From NCBI GenBank assembly GCA_946615495.1, contig CAMOHY010000008.1, positions 1-22,811 on the forward strand: a stretch of 22,811 nt of DNA, given 5' to 3'. A program made the position numbers and the translations under genes. Below the pieces are notes generated by a model. The model saw nothing but the letters and a program-made list of their open reading frames with translations, did not search any database and was not told where the DNA came from. Below are positions 15,301-22,717 of this stretch, in pieces (positions within the stretch are counted from its first letter, which is position 1; every line of letters begins with the position of its first letter). Source of the stretch: an uncultured Clostridia bacterium. Its GTDB lineage: Bacteria > Bacillota > Clostridia > Christensenellales > Aristaeellaceae.

Positions 15301-15682
15301 GCGTTACGCCGGAGCGTTTGAGATCGGCAATGAAAGCGCCGCAGCGCTCGATAAAGCCCTGCTTGTCAATGGCGCTTTCGTAATATTTCAGTTCTTTTTT
15401 GCATTTGAGCAGGGCGCGGGCCAAGGCCAACTGTTTGCCCCGCGCGTCGATGCGCACCCGGCTGTCGGACCCGGCCAGGGCAAACACCCGCTCGGTGAGC
15501 CGGGAGGGCGAAAGCACCTCCAAATCGAAAAAGCCCGGAAGGTTCAGCCCGTCCATCAATTCCCGCTCGGTCTGCAGGGTATACTGCTCCGGCACGATCA
15601 CCAGCATCCGCCCGCCGGGGGCCGCCATGGCCAGCAGCTCCCGCCGCAAAGCTTCCTGATTGCCGCCCAGAATATTCAGCAT
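12398..15682 (-). CDS. addB: ATP-dependent helicase/nuclease subunit B (AddB)
   Basis: Subunit of the AddAB complex that processes double-strand DNA ends for recombination; it supplies a nuclease domain, Chi-recognition surface and iron-sulfur cluster. The 1094-residue length fits. Start MLNILGG has AGGAGG nine bases upstream, 14 bases after the recG stop; the longer open frame overlaps recG and is less likely. Motifs: VPEQYTLQTE (30-39), LSPSRL; C-terminal RecB-like nuclease residues H770, D882 (IIDRID), D899 and K901 (VVDYKSG), QLQLLLY; cluster cysteines C740 (CPYRHF), C1050, C1053 and C1059. The N-terminal Walker A loop expected in AddB (GxxGSGKT-like) is degenerate: the site reads MLNILGGNQEALR with no GKT. 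The partner gene addA is not in the window; the usual neighbour is replaced by recG. Identification is firm. Confidence 0.93.
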   Translation of the reverse strand: MLNILGGNQEALRRELLAMAAPGGRMLVIVPEQYTLQTERELMDGLNLPGFFDLEVLSPSRLTERVFALAGSDSRVRIDARGKQLALARALLKCKKELKYYESAIDKQGFIERCGAFIADLKRSGVTPEALSGLAASLPEGASRDKLSDLSLIYAEYAHSLEGKFVDGEDVLEDMLRRLPESGLAAGALIAVYGFDVLTGQMNRLLLTLEKQSGRVNALIVLGEEEMFSPVLESVRRLQKEAEDQAVPCRFRFLPFCMEGKEKSLAHLSREYLRSPAAVWQGVPQGIRLYAAPNPYFEAHFAAQEMVLLHERGVKWGDMAVAMGDEQFAGTLATVLDAYRIPAYISRKLPIATHGAARFLLSSLRAVAEGYAADEMLAVIKSGYAPILEKDAWRMENYVISYGIRGKLWLSPFTRGSAQECAALEDARAALIGPLNALREAFRSAQDAGEVLEAVYDYLSETGVYERLEEMQSRLMDARMAAEAMQNQQVWTAMVQLLSQAHTLLSGSRVSPRQLSSWLEAGMEACELSSLPPATDAVICGVIGNLPLAQPKALWMMNMTDGVLSAAGNGLLTAQEQEEAENTLHAYLSLNEDGQDALGRLDVWKALSSPTEKLYLCRSQGTQDGTALRPFPQLSHIRAMFPALVEEGGVSQRYAVQFPLAPQPALDALGMKMREGPLRGEWLEAWKYLSTAEETRNSAQALCRAFDREKDALPLPREVTHELFMERVMSVSRLESFAVCPYRHFVEQGLSPRPRKEWTLTPIDAGNFYHSALEGFTRLLPTIPHWPKIDKKTCDAAVDQAAAPLFDQLLSGVMGDSARMRAQGEKYRRVLKRVAWTFTRGAKQSAFEPQNAEVRFGYPGGIPPIELTLQDGRRVYVRGIIDRIDRYAGDEGIFLRVVDYKSGAEKLDPAKIFWGAQLQLLLYLQAALSQEENAQPAGAFYMRVSDPLLPDQEDTALVEDALARALCLRGVALKDAAILRRMDEGEPPLTLPKVLTAAGEFDKRAMLATLADLQSLIQYAGSMAAHWAERMRAGEISASPLCDKNMKGPCEHCDYAAICRRDVSRAPENARVMQEMRFDALLEKINQRDEEGKN

Positions 15683-15696
15683 GGGGCCATCCCTCC

Positions 15697-17709
15697 TTAA
15701 TTCATGGCAATGTCGTCTATAACCTGCGCAAAAGCGCTCTTCGCGCTTCTTTTTACCATTTCCCACTCTTCCTCATAGCCGGGCGAACGAAGCCATTTCA
15801 GGCACTGGCTGGATTCCTCCAGCATCTGCACGTCGGCCCCCAGGGCCATGCCGGGAATGAGGGCGTCGCCATGCTGGCGGGTGCCTAAAAAATCGCCGGG
15901 GCCCCGCAGCTCCAAATCCTTTTGGGCAATTTTGAAGCCGTCGCCGGTTTGACACAGGGTTTCCAGGCGCTCATTGGGCGATGCCATGAGGAAGCACCAG
16001 CTTTCCTTGGCGCCGCGGCCCACCCGGCCCCGCAATTGGTGCAGCTGGCTCAGACCGAAGCGCTCCGCGTTTTCGATCACCATCACCGTGGCGGTGGGCA
16101 CATTCACCCCCACCTCGATCACCGTGGTGGACACCAGCACATCCAATTCTCCCTGGGAAAAGCGGCGGATGGTGTTTTCCTTTTCCTCCGGGTCCTGGTC
16201 GCCAAAGGTCAGCCCCAGCCGCAGGTCCGCCAAGGGGCCGGTGCACAGCTCGGCATAGGTTTCCTGGGCGCTGCGGGCGTCTATTTGTTCGCTTTCCTCC
16301 ACCAGCGGGCAAACGATATAGGTTTGCCTCCCCTGGGCCGCCTCCCGGCGGATAAACGCATACAGCCCTTCCCGCTTGCTTTCAGGCACGATGCGGGTCT
16401 TTACGGGCGTGCGGCCAGGCGGCAGCTCGTCCACCACGGAAATATCCAAATCGCCGTACAGAATCAGGGCCAGCGTGCGGGGAATGGGCGTGGCGGACAT
16501 GACCAATTCGTTGGGCGCGGCGTTTTCTCCCTGCGCCTTTTTGCTCAGCAGCCTGCGCTGGCGCACGCCAAAGCGATGCTGCTCGTCCGTCACCACCAGG
16601 CCCAATTGATTGTATTCCACATTTTCGGAAATCAGCGCGTGGGTGCCGATCACCGCCTGCCAGGCCCCGGAAGCAATATTCTCCAGGGCCTGCCGCCGTT
16701 CCTTGGCCCGCATGCCGCCCAGCAGCAGGCCGCAGGAAATGCCCAAGGGCTTCAAGGTCCTTTGGGCGCTTTCCAGGTGCTGCCGGGCCAAAATTTCCGT
16801 GGGCGCCATCAGCGCGCTTTGGTAGCCCGCCCGCGCCGCCAGCGCCATGGCGCCAAAGGCCAGGGCCGTTTTGCCGCAGCCCACGTCGCCCTGCACCAGC
16901 CTTCCCATCGCGTACGGCGCAGAAAGATCGGCCGCGATTTCAGACAGCACCCGCTTCTGGGCTCCCGTCGGCGCGAAGGGCAGAGAAGCCCAGTATTCGT
17001 CGCACTCCTTCTCTCCCGCCGCAATCACCGTGCCCTTCGCCCTTTCTCCCCGCAGGGAAGCGGCGGCGGCTTGATAAAGCAGCATCCCTTCAAAGGAAAT
17101 GCGCCGCAGGGCGATCATCAGGTTTTCCCGCGTTTGGGGAAAATGGGCCTGGCGCAAAGCAAAATTTCTTTCGCACAGGCGATACTTTACCCGCAAAATA
17201 TCCGGCAGCGTTTCCGGACAGCAATCCTCCAATTGGGTCAGCGCCTGGCGCATCATATCCCGCATGGTCTTGGCCGGAATGCCCTTCATGGCTTTGTATA
17301 CAGGCAGGATGCCCCGTTCCTTTACAATCTGCGGGCTCGCCATGCGGATTCTGCCCTGCTTGTCCCGGTCAACCCTTCCGTACAGGGTAAGCTGGTCCTC
17401 CGCCTTGATCTGCGTTTGCAGCCAGGGCTGATTGTACCATACCACCTGAACCCCGCCCGTTTCATCGCAAAGCCGCAGTGTGACGGCGGTGAGCCCATGA
17501 AAACGGCTCAGCCGCGGCGCGGCCTTGGGAAAGCCGGACACGCAAATTTCCGCTCCGGGCGCGATTTGGGAAAGCGGCGTGATAACGGACGTATCCTGGT
17601 AGCGCACCGGCAGAGTCAGCAGCAAATCAGTCAGCGTGCAAATACCCGCTTCCCGCAGGGTATCCAGCCGCGTTTTGCCTATTCCCTTCAGTTCGCTCAG
17701 CTGCGTCAT
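15697..17709 (-). CDS. recG: ATP-dependent DNA helicase RecG
   Basis: Branch-migration helicase that remodels stalled forks and Holliday junctions. The 670-residue protein shows the N-terminal wedge/OB domain (about 1-150, starting LSELKGIGKTR) and then the helicase core: Walker A GDVGCGKT (274-281), TDEQHRFGVRQR with DEQH box (375-378), SATPIPRTL from 405, STTVIEVGVNVP, and motif VI QLRGRVGRG (558-566). The C-terminal RecG hook GDFLGTRQHG (605-614) is present. A TTG one codon earlier is possible, but ATG 17709 is chosen; a GGCGGGAAAG stretch lies upstream. The gene has its own promoter, and addB follows after 14 bases, so both are probably on one message. Confidence 0.97.
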   Translation of the reverse strand: MTQLSELKGIGKTRLDTLREAGICTLTDLLLTLPVRYQDTSVITPLSQIAPGAEICVSGFPKAAPRLSRFHGLTAVTLRLCDETGGVQVVWYNQPWLQTQIKAEDQLTLYGRVDRDKQGRIRMASPQIVKERGILPVYKAMKGIPAKTMRDMMRQALTQLEDCCPETLPDILRVKYRLCERNFALRQAHFPQTRENLMIALRRISFEGMLLYQAAAASLRGERAKGTVIAAGEKECDEYWASLPFAPTGAQKRVLSEIAADLSAPYAMGRLVQGDVGCGKTALAFGAMALAARAGYQSALMAPTEILARQHLESAQRTLKPLGISCGLLLGGMRAKERRQALENIASGAWQAVIGTHALISENVEYNQLGLVVTDEQHRFGVRQRRLLSKKAQGENAAPNELVMSATPIPRTLALILYGDLDISVVDELPPGRTPVKTRIVPESKREGLYAFIRREAAQGRQTYIVCPLVEESEQIDARSAQETYAELCTGPLADLRLGLTFGDQDPEEKENTIRRFSQGELDVLVSTTVIEVGVNVPTATVMVIENAERFGLSQLHQLRGRVGRGAKESWCFLMASPNERLETLCQTGDGFKIAQKDLELRGPGDFLGTRQHGDALIPGMALGADVQMLEESSQCLKWLRSPGYEEEWEMVKRSAKSAFAQVIDDIAMN

Positions 17710-17756
17710 CAATGTCTTTCCCGCCTTTTCCTTTCATCGCTGTCTTTTTCCGCTTC

Positions 17757-17786
17757 ATCATACCATATCCAGCAGGCAAAAATCAA
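17757..17786 (-). promoter_or_regulatory. Promoter of recG-addB
   Basis: Minus strand: TTGATT (17781-17786), 18-base spacer ending in TGG, then TATGAT (17757-17762). The TGn before the -10 makes it an extended -10 promoter. It lies between the upstream operon's terminator and recG. Confidence 0.65.
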
Positions 17787-17825
17787 TCGCGCGCAAAAAT
17801 GTTCCAGGCGCAATTCATGATAGAC

Positions 17826-17859
17826 AAAAACGGAGCTTCCCTGCGCGAGAAGCTCCGTT
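17826..17859 (-). terminator. Rho-independent terminator of the five-gene operon
   Basis: Minus strand: AACGGAGCTTC pairs perfectly over 11 bases with GAAGCTCCGTT around TCGCGCAGG, and the T residues of the arm continue into TTT. It starts 20 bases after the last stop codon. Confidence 0.9.
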
Positions 17860-17878
17860 AAAGCGCTTTTTCCGGCAA

Positions 17879-18445
17879 TTAAACCTTGGAAAACAGGAAA
17901 TAGGGCCTTTCAAAGCAGTCCGCCTTCAGCACCTCCTTGGTGCTGTAGGCCACCACGCCGTCCATTCTCACTTTGCCCGCCCGGCCCGGCACATCGTAGC
18001 GGCCCGGCACATAGCAGGAATCCAGCACGGCGATTTCATCCCCCTGGGCGGAAAGTATTAGAATATAATGGCCGGAATCGGAAAAAACGCCGGTGTAGCC
18101 TTCCCGGTCGCCCCGCACATTGGCAATCACCATGCCCCGGCCCGCGCGCAGAAAGGCCATGGCTTCCTCCACGTCCTCCGTGTCGCGGACGGGGATATGG
18201 AAATGCTCCGACAGGGCTTTGGCGTAAATGTACAGGTCCGTTCCGTATCCTTCCCTGGCCCCGCAGGCTTTGGCAAGAAGCGCGCTTTCCTCTGGCGGGA
18301 AGGGGATGCCCAGCATGTTTTCAATGAGCATAGAGGCCGCGCACACCCCGCAGCCATTGTCCTTCAGCGTGCCGTTTGGGCTGGTGGGCGAAGGATAGGG
18401 AATATGCTCCAAATCCAGCTGGCAGTAAAAAATGGGCTGCTTCAT
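17879..18445 (-). CDS. C39-like cysteine peptidase family protein
   Basis: Predicted papain-fold hydrolase or peptide-bond processing enzyme. The 188-residue protein carries a C39-type signature: NGCGVCAASML with candidate nucleophile C32, GHYILIL with H126, and VLDSCY with D142, in the right order and spacing for a Cys-His-Asp triad. There is no signal peptide, transmembrane segment or ABC domain, so it is not a bacteriocin exporter; it should be cytoplasmic. Its ATG overlaps the stop of the M20 gene (ATGA), so translation is coupled, and a terminator follows: it is the last gene of the five-gene operon. Its role is inferred from position as removal of a peptide or amide from the same substrate; a transglutaminase-like or inactive member cannot be excluded. 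Confidence 0.75.
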   Translation of the reverse strand: MKQPIFYCQLDLEHIPYPSPTSPNGTLKDNGCGVCAASMLIENMLGIPFPPEESALLAKACGAREGYGTDLYIYAKALSEHFHIPVRDTEDVEEAMAFLRAGRGMVIANVRGDREGYTGVFSDSGHYILILSAQGDEIAVLDSCYVPGRYDVPGRAGKVRMDGVVAYSTKEVLKADCFERPYFLFSKV

Positions 18446-19650
18446 TTTGCGTTTCCTTCCTTTAGGCCCGGTACGCCGTTCATATTGTCCAGCACAAACT
18501 GCACAAACAGCCTAACGCCCGTTTCCATGCCGCTTTCCTCCACGTCCCAATCGCAGGTATGGGCGGGCTTATTGAAGCCCTTTTCATCATTGCGCAGCCC
18601 CAGGCCAAACAAAAGCCCCGGCTTGCGCTGCTCATAGTAGGCAAAATCCTCTCCGCCCGGCGAAGGCTCCAAGGGCAGGCAGAAGCCCGGCCCGCCCACC
18701 TTTTCGCAGCTTTTTACAAAGGCCTCATACATGTGCGCGTCGTTGACCGCGGGCGGCAGGGGATCATCGGAAAAGGACAGCTCATATTCGCCCCGCATAT
18801 CCTCGCACACCGTTTTGACCAAGCGTTCCAGGCGCTCTCTGGCCCAGGCCATGGTGCTCTCCCGCAGGCAGCGCACGCTGCCCGTCATTTCGCAGCGGTC
18901 CGCGTTGGTGGAAATGGTGCTGCCCGCGTGCATGGTGCACACGGAAAACACCACCGTATCAAAGGGGTCCGCTTCCCTGGAAAGCATCATCTGAATCCCA
19001 TCGTAAATCTTGACCGCCATCGCCAGGGCGTCGATGCCCCGGTGGGGCGACGCCACGTGCACCGCCCGGCCCTTGGTGACGATTTGAAAACGGGCGGTGG
19101 AAGCGTTGGTGGTGCCTGCGCGGCAGGAGGGACGGGGCGTTGGGTCGTTGCAGTTTACATGGCACATGATAATGCAGTCGATATCATCCATCACGCCATG
19201 CTCGCACATGGTTCTGGCTCCGCTGGGCCGGCTTTCTTCGCAGGGCTGAAACAGGAGCCGCACCCGGCAGGAAATCTGATCCCGGATGGCGTAAAGCGCC
19301 TTGCAGGCGCCCAGCAGCATGGCGGTATGGGTATCGTGGCCGCAGGCGTGCATCACGCCGGGGTTTTGGGAACGGTAAGGCTTATCCTCGTTCTTTTCCT
19401 GAATGGGCAGCGCGTCCATATCCCCCCGGATGCCGATGGTAAAGCCCTTTTTTTCCGGGTTGACGGTGGCCACGATGGTATTGCGCCCATAGCGCTCAAA
19501 TTCGTAAGGAATGCCGATCTTGTCCAATTCACGGCGCACCAGCGCCGTGGTCCGGTCCAAATCCCAGCCCATTTCCGGGTGCATATGCAGCTCCCGGCGA
19601 ACCCTCACCAGCATGTCCTGGTCCACAAAGCAATGCAGCGCGTCAATCAT
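18442..19650 (-). CDS. M20D-type metal-dependent amidohydrolase
   Basis: Predicted to hydrolyse an N-acyl or amide bond (aminoacylase, N-acetyl-diaminopimelate deacetylase or IAA-amino-acid hydrolase group). The 402-residue length is normal. Family blocks are all present: HPEMGWDL (24-31), IRGDMDALPI (74-83), MHACGHDTHTAML (100-112) with metal ligands C103 and H105, LLFQPCEES (132-140) with E138/E139, H164 (MCHVN) and a late H364 (KPAHTCDW). The lid domain spans roughly 180-295. No signal peptide. ATGA overlaps join it to the gene before (19647-19650) and after (18442-18445). The acyl group and the carrier cannot be read from sequence; the context with a sugar kinase and a SIS protein suggests an amino-sugar derivative rather than an auxin-like compound. 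Confidence 0.9.
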   Translation of the reverse strand: MIDALHCFVDQDMLVRVRRELHMHPEMGWDLDRTTALVRRELDKIGIPYEFERYGRNTIVATVNPEKKGFTIGIRGDMDALPIQEKNEDKPYRSQNPGVMHACGHDTHTAMLLGACKALYAIRDQISCRVRLLFQPCEESRPSGARTMCEHGVMDDIDCIIMCHVNCNDPTPRPSCRAGTTNASTARFQIVTKGRAVHVASPHRGIDALAMAVKIYDGIQMMLSREADPFDTVVFSVCTMHAGSTISTNADRCEMTGSVRCLRESTMAWARERLERLVKTVCEDMRGEYELSFSDDPLPPAVNDAHMYEAFVKSCEKVGGPGFCLPLEPSPGGEDFAYYEQRKPGLLFGLGLRNDEKGFNKPAHTCDWDVEESGMETGVRLFVQFVLDNMNGVPGLKEGNAK

Positions 19651-20900
19651 GGTTGCTTCTCCCGTTTCATGGCCGCGGCCAGTTTTTGCCCAATCTCGTG
19701 CCCCAGCCGTTCGGCCTCTCCCGGCAGGGTGGGGATGCGGCGATAGAGGAAAAAAGCGTCCTGAGAAGCGTAAGAATGCCGGCCGTAATCGTCCATCGTG
19801 GGCAAATAGCCCATCATTTCTCCCGCGCAGCCCAGCACGAGCCCCCGTTCATCCCCCGTTTCCTGCCGGATCAGCATACCGGTGAGCGTATAGGTTTCAA
19901 AGGGAAGCGCGATGATGGGCACGCCGCCAAGCGCCACATACCGGGCGCAGAACGCTTCCTCCCGCCGGTCCGGCTCGTAATTCCTTATCATTTCCTCCTC
20001 CCAGGCGCGGGCCACCCGGCCGCCGCCCGGCGGTTCGGTCTCCCGCTGGTTGGCCCGGTCCGCCAGGGCATGAATATCCTCCCTGGACAGGGGAGCAAGC
20101 CGCAGGGACGCTTTTATTTCCCCGCCGCTTACCGTCGGGGGCAGAGCGTTCCCCTCTCCCTTTTCCAAGGCGGCGGCCACCGTTTCAGCAAATTCCTTCA
20201 GCCGCTTGGGCCGCTCCTCCATGTTGCAGCGGATGGGGTCAATGTCCCCGCAGGCGCCGTTCAGGTACATGGAAAGGGCGGGGGCGCCATCCAGCAGCGC
20301 GCATACCCTGCCCGGATAATCGGCGGAAATGAAGCGCACATTGCCCTGGCACACCGCGTGGCAGGCGTAGGAGGAAAGAACCATAGGCAGCCCGCCTTGC
20401 CGCCGGAGAACGAAAAACCTGGCCTTGCCGTCCACCGGGTTTCCGGCGAAGGCGCGGTTATAGGCAATGGGTTTTTCCAAAGGCTGGCACACAAAGCAAA
20501 GCTGTTCCACTATTTTCTTGTCCGCAAGGGCCAAATGGCAGACGGAGAGGATTTTATCCGCCACCCCGGCGGTATAGGCTTCATCCACCTGGCCGCAGCC
20601 CCCGTGATACTTCATAGCGGGGCCGGTGTGGGTGTGAATGCTCACGATCATCACATGGTCCGCGGGAATGCCCGCCGCCTGCGAAAGCCCCGCTTCCACC
20701 GCCCCCACAATTTCCCGGCTCAGGCCCAGGCAATCGCAGCTTACGATCAAAAACGTTTCTCCGTTTTCCTCCAGTGCCGCCGCCCGCGCGAACAAGGGGT
20801 CCTCCACCCGTTCGGCCCGGCGGCCCAGATAATAGCCGTAGCCCGCCAGCTCAACGCCCAGCGGCGGGGTGATTTCTATTTTTCCAAATCCAGCAAGCAT
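19647..20900 (-). CDS. Neutral/alkaline ceramidase-like zinc amidase, cytoplasmic
   Basis: Resembles the N-terminal catalytic domain of neutral ceramidases (PF04734-type), zinc enzymes that split amide bonds. In the 417-residue protein, FGKIEITPPLGVELAGY (5-21), SCDCLGL (54-60), the zinc motif SIHTHTGP (87-94; H89, H91), SYACHAV (177-183; H181), SADYPG (192-197) and NGACGDIDP (213-221) are in the family order. Classical ceramidases are secreted and larger (about 600 residues or more) with a C-terminal Ig-like domain; here there is no signal peptide and no such domain, so a lipid substrate is unlikely. ATG 20900 has AGGAGG ten bases upstream and the upstream stop is 15 bases away; its stop overlaps the next start. 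The family match is good, the substrate unknown. Confidence 0.85.
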   Translation of the reverse strand: MLAGFGKIEITPPLGVELAGYGYYLGRRAERVEDPLFARAAALEENGETFLIVSCDCLGLSREIVGAVEAGLSQAAGIPADHVMIVSIHTHTGPAMKYHGGCGQVDEAYTAGVADKILSVCHLALADKKIVEQLCFVCQPLEKPIAYNRAFAGNPVDGKARFFVLRRQGGLPMVLSSYACHAVCQGNVRFISADYPGRVCALLDGAPALSMYLNGACGDIDPIRCNMEERPKRLKEFAETVAAALEKGEGNALPPTVSGGEIKASLRLAPLSREDIHALADRANQRETEPPGGGRVARAWEEEMIRNYEPDRREEAFCARYVALGGVPIIALPFETYTLTGMLIRQETGDERGLVLGCAGEMMGYLPTMDDYGRHSYASQDAFFLYRRIPTLPGEAERLGHEIGQKLAAAMKREKQP

Positions 20901-20915
20901 GCTGATTTTTCCTCC

Positions 20916-21650
20916 TCAGAGTCCCGGAATGACGCCGCGGTATTTTTTTAAGTATGCGGCGTTGATGCCGTCGCCGCCGTCGATATTGCTGGAAGCAAAA
21001 AATTCTATATCCTTTCCCCGCTCCCGCGCAATTTCTTCCACCCGGCACACGATGGCCTGCAGCATTGCCGCGCCAAGCGCGGTGGAGGTGGGGCCTACCA
21101 TGCGTCCGCCCGTGCCTTCCACGCAGGCGTCGCCCAGCACGCCCTGATTATCCAGCACCAGGTCCGCCGCTTCATAGAGGCGAAGGCCCAGGCTGTTTCT
21201 GGGCGAAACGGCGGAGGAATGCGCAAGCGAAGTAAGCGCGATCACATACGCGCCCCGTTTTTTGCACAGGGCGGCCAATTCCACCGGCACGGCGTTCCGG
21301 CCCGAATTGGAAAGCGCGATGAGCACATCGCCCTGCTTGACCGGATATTTTTTCAAAAGCTCCTCCGCCAGCCCTTCCTTCCGCTCCCACGCGGAGCTTT
21401 CGCTGGCGGATACGTGCAGCATCAGCCTTTCATCCAGAATAGGGCAAACGCGCACCATGCCCCCGGCCCGGTAAAAAATCTCCAGGGCCAGCAAATGGCC
21501 GTGGCCCGTGCCAAAGGTATACACCATGCCGCCATCCAGCACGCAATCGGCTATTTTTTGCGACGCGGCTTCGATTTGTTCCTTCTGGCTGTCAAAGGCG
21601 CGCTCCAGCATGCGCTGCAAGGTGTGCAAATACGTTTCCTGTGCCGGCAT
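20916..21650 (-). CDS. SIS-domain protein of the UPF0309 type (phosphosugar binding)
   Basis: SIS domains bind phosphosugars and act as isomerases, etherases or regulators. The 244-residue protein matches the UPF0309 group: YTFGTGHGHLLALEIFYRAGG (44-64), PILDERLMLH (70-79), LIALSNSGRNAVPVE (110-124) with the SIS phosphate loop, YVIALTSL and the late GPTSTALGAAMLQAI (186-200). No DNA-binding or extra domain. AGGAGG lies eight bases before the ATG, inside the end of the kinase gene, whose stop is three bases upstream, so translation is probably coupled. It probably acts on the phosphorylated sugar made by the kinase; whether it is an isomerase or a lyase (MurQ-like) cannot be decided here. Confidence 0.87.
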   Translation of the reverse strand: MPAQETYLHTLQRMLERAFDSQKEQIEAASQKIADCVLDGGMVYTFGTGHGHLLALEIFYRAGGMVRVCPILDERLMLHVSASESSAWERKEGLAEELLKKYPVKQGDVLIALSNSGRNAVPVELAALCKKRGAYVIALTSLAHSSAVSPRNSLGLRLYEAADLVLDNQGVLGDACVEGTGGRMVGPTSTALGAAMLQAIVCRVEEIARERGKDIEFFASSNIDGGDGINAAYLKKYRGVIPGL

Positions 21651-21653
21651 ATT

Positions 21654-22640
21654 TTATTCCTCCTTCCCCTGCCTCGCCGCATGAAAGCTTTGAAGCAGCG
21701 TGCGCAGCAGGCGTTCATCCAGCGTTCCCTGGCGTTTAAAATAATGAATCAGCGCGCCAAGCTCCGGCGGGTCCTTGGCCAGGGCAATGTGCAGCGTGCG
21801 TTTTTTAGCCCGCGCCGTCAGGGCCTTTGAAAACATTTGCCGGGCCATGGCCTGGTGCTGGAAAATACCGCCGTACAGGCCGATTTGAACGGTATCCGGC
21901 GCGTTTTCCAGCAAAAAGGCCGCTTGACCGGCAATGCCCTCCATATTGGTTTCAACGACCCGTCGGGCCGCCTCGTCCCCCGCCTCCGCGGCGGAAAACA
22001 CAGCGGGCGCGAACCGGGCCACCGCGTCCGGGCCGTGGTCCGGCGCGTATATGCGTTCAATCAGCGCGCGGGGCGAGGATAAACCGAAAAACGCCAGCGC
22101 TGAAGCGGCCAGAAGCGTATCCGGCCCCGTTTTTTCCCAAGCGGCAACGGCGGCGCGCAGTCCGTCCATGGCAATAGCGCAGCCGGACCCAGGGTCTCCC
22201 AGCAAATAGCCCCAGCCGCCCGCAATGCGCTGCCCGCCGCTTTCATCCGTAAGCAAGGCCATGGACCCCGTGCCGCAGATTACAATCATGCCTGGGCCGC
22301 CGTGGGTAACGCCCATCAGCGCCATATACGCGTCGGATTCCATCCACAGCGTTTTGGGATTAAACGCGTTTCCGGCAAAGCGGCAAAGGGTTTCCCTGTC
22401 CGCGGTTGTATCCAAGGCCGGCATGCCCACGCTCAGGGCGGCGCATTCGCCCTGGCAGCTTTCCTCCAGGGCGCGCACCACGTCCGCCAGGTTCTGCCGG
22501 GCCCGGTCCATGCCAATTTGATAATAGTTGATCCCCTTGCCCCGGAAAAATCCCAGCACCTTTCCATCCAAACCGGCGGCGACGCCCGCGCTTTTGCTTC
22601 CGCCGCCATCCACGCCGATGACAAGCTGTCTTTTTTTCAT
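21654..22640 (-). CDS. BadF/BcrA-type ATPase, N-acetylglucosamine kinase-like
   Basis: Predicted to phosphorylate N-acetylglucosamine or a related amino sugar with ATP in the cytoplasm. The 328-residue protein has the actin-fold sugar-kinase layout: phosphate loop IGVDGGGSKS (8-17), LWMESDAYMALMG (98-110) with catalytic candidate D103, ICGTGSMALL (121-130) and GGWGYLLGDPGSG (141-153), the last being characteristic of GlcNAc kinases. The C-terminal lobe contains GLYGGIFQHQ. ATG 22640 is preferred over the upstream GTG at 22670, which would lie about 12 bases from the transcription start; the ATG has a GAAAG-type site close by. It is the first gene of the five-gene operon, three bases from the SIS gene. 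No transporter gene is in the window. Confidence 0.88.
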   Translation of the reverse strand: MKKRQLVIGVDGGGSKSAGVAAGLDGKVLGFFRGKGINYYQIGMDRARQNLADVVRALEESCQGECAALSVGMPALDTTADRETLCRFAGNAFNPKTLWMESDAYMALMGVTHGGPGMIVICGTGSMALLTDESGGQRIAGGWGYLLGDPGSGCAIAMDGLRAAVAAWEKTGPDTLLAASALAFFGLSSPRALIERIYAPDHGPDAVARFAPAVFSAAEAGDEAARRVVETNMEGIAGQAAFLLENAPDTVQIGLYGGIFQHQAMARQMFSKALTARAKKRTLHIALAKDPPELGALIHYFKRQGTLDERLLRTLLQSFHAARQGKEE

Positions 22641-22688
22641 ATCGCTTTCTAATTGCCCCCGATGGACCACAATGATTTTTGCAAATCC

Positions 22689-22717
22689 ATTGTATGCTTT
22701 TGAAGAAGGACTGTCAA
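22689..22717 (-). promoter_or_regulatory. Near-consensus promoter of the five-gene operon
   Basis: Minus strand: perfect TTGACA (22712-22717), a 17-base spacer, and TACAAT (22689-22694). Start expected near 22682, leaving a leader of about 42 bases before the kinase ATG. This is the best-matching promoter in the window. Confidence 0.85.

Noticed and set aside
17709..17712. TTG start of recG one codon upstream
   Set aside because: ATG directly follows and is the better start; the difference is one residue.
15922..17820. Plus-strand open frame of 632 codons
   Set aside because: It is antisense to recG, which has a complete set of helicase motifs.
18559..20951. Plus-strand open frames of 395 and 432 codons
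   Set aside because: They are antisense to the M20 and ceramidase-like genes and lack ribosome sites and family motifs.
22641..22670. GTG start extending the kinase by ten residues
   Set aside because: It would begin only about 12 bases after the predicted transcription start and has no ribosome site; the ATG begins the conserved core.
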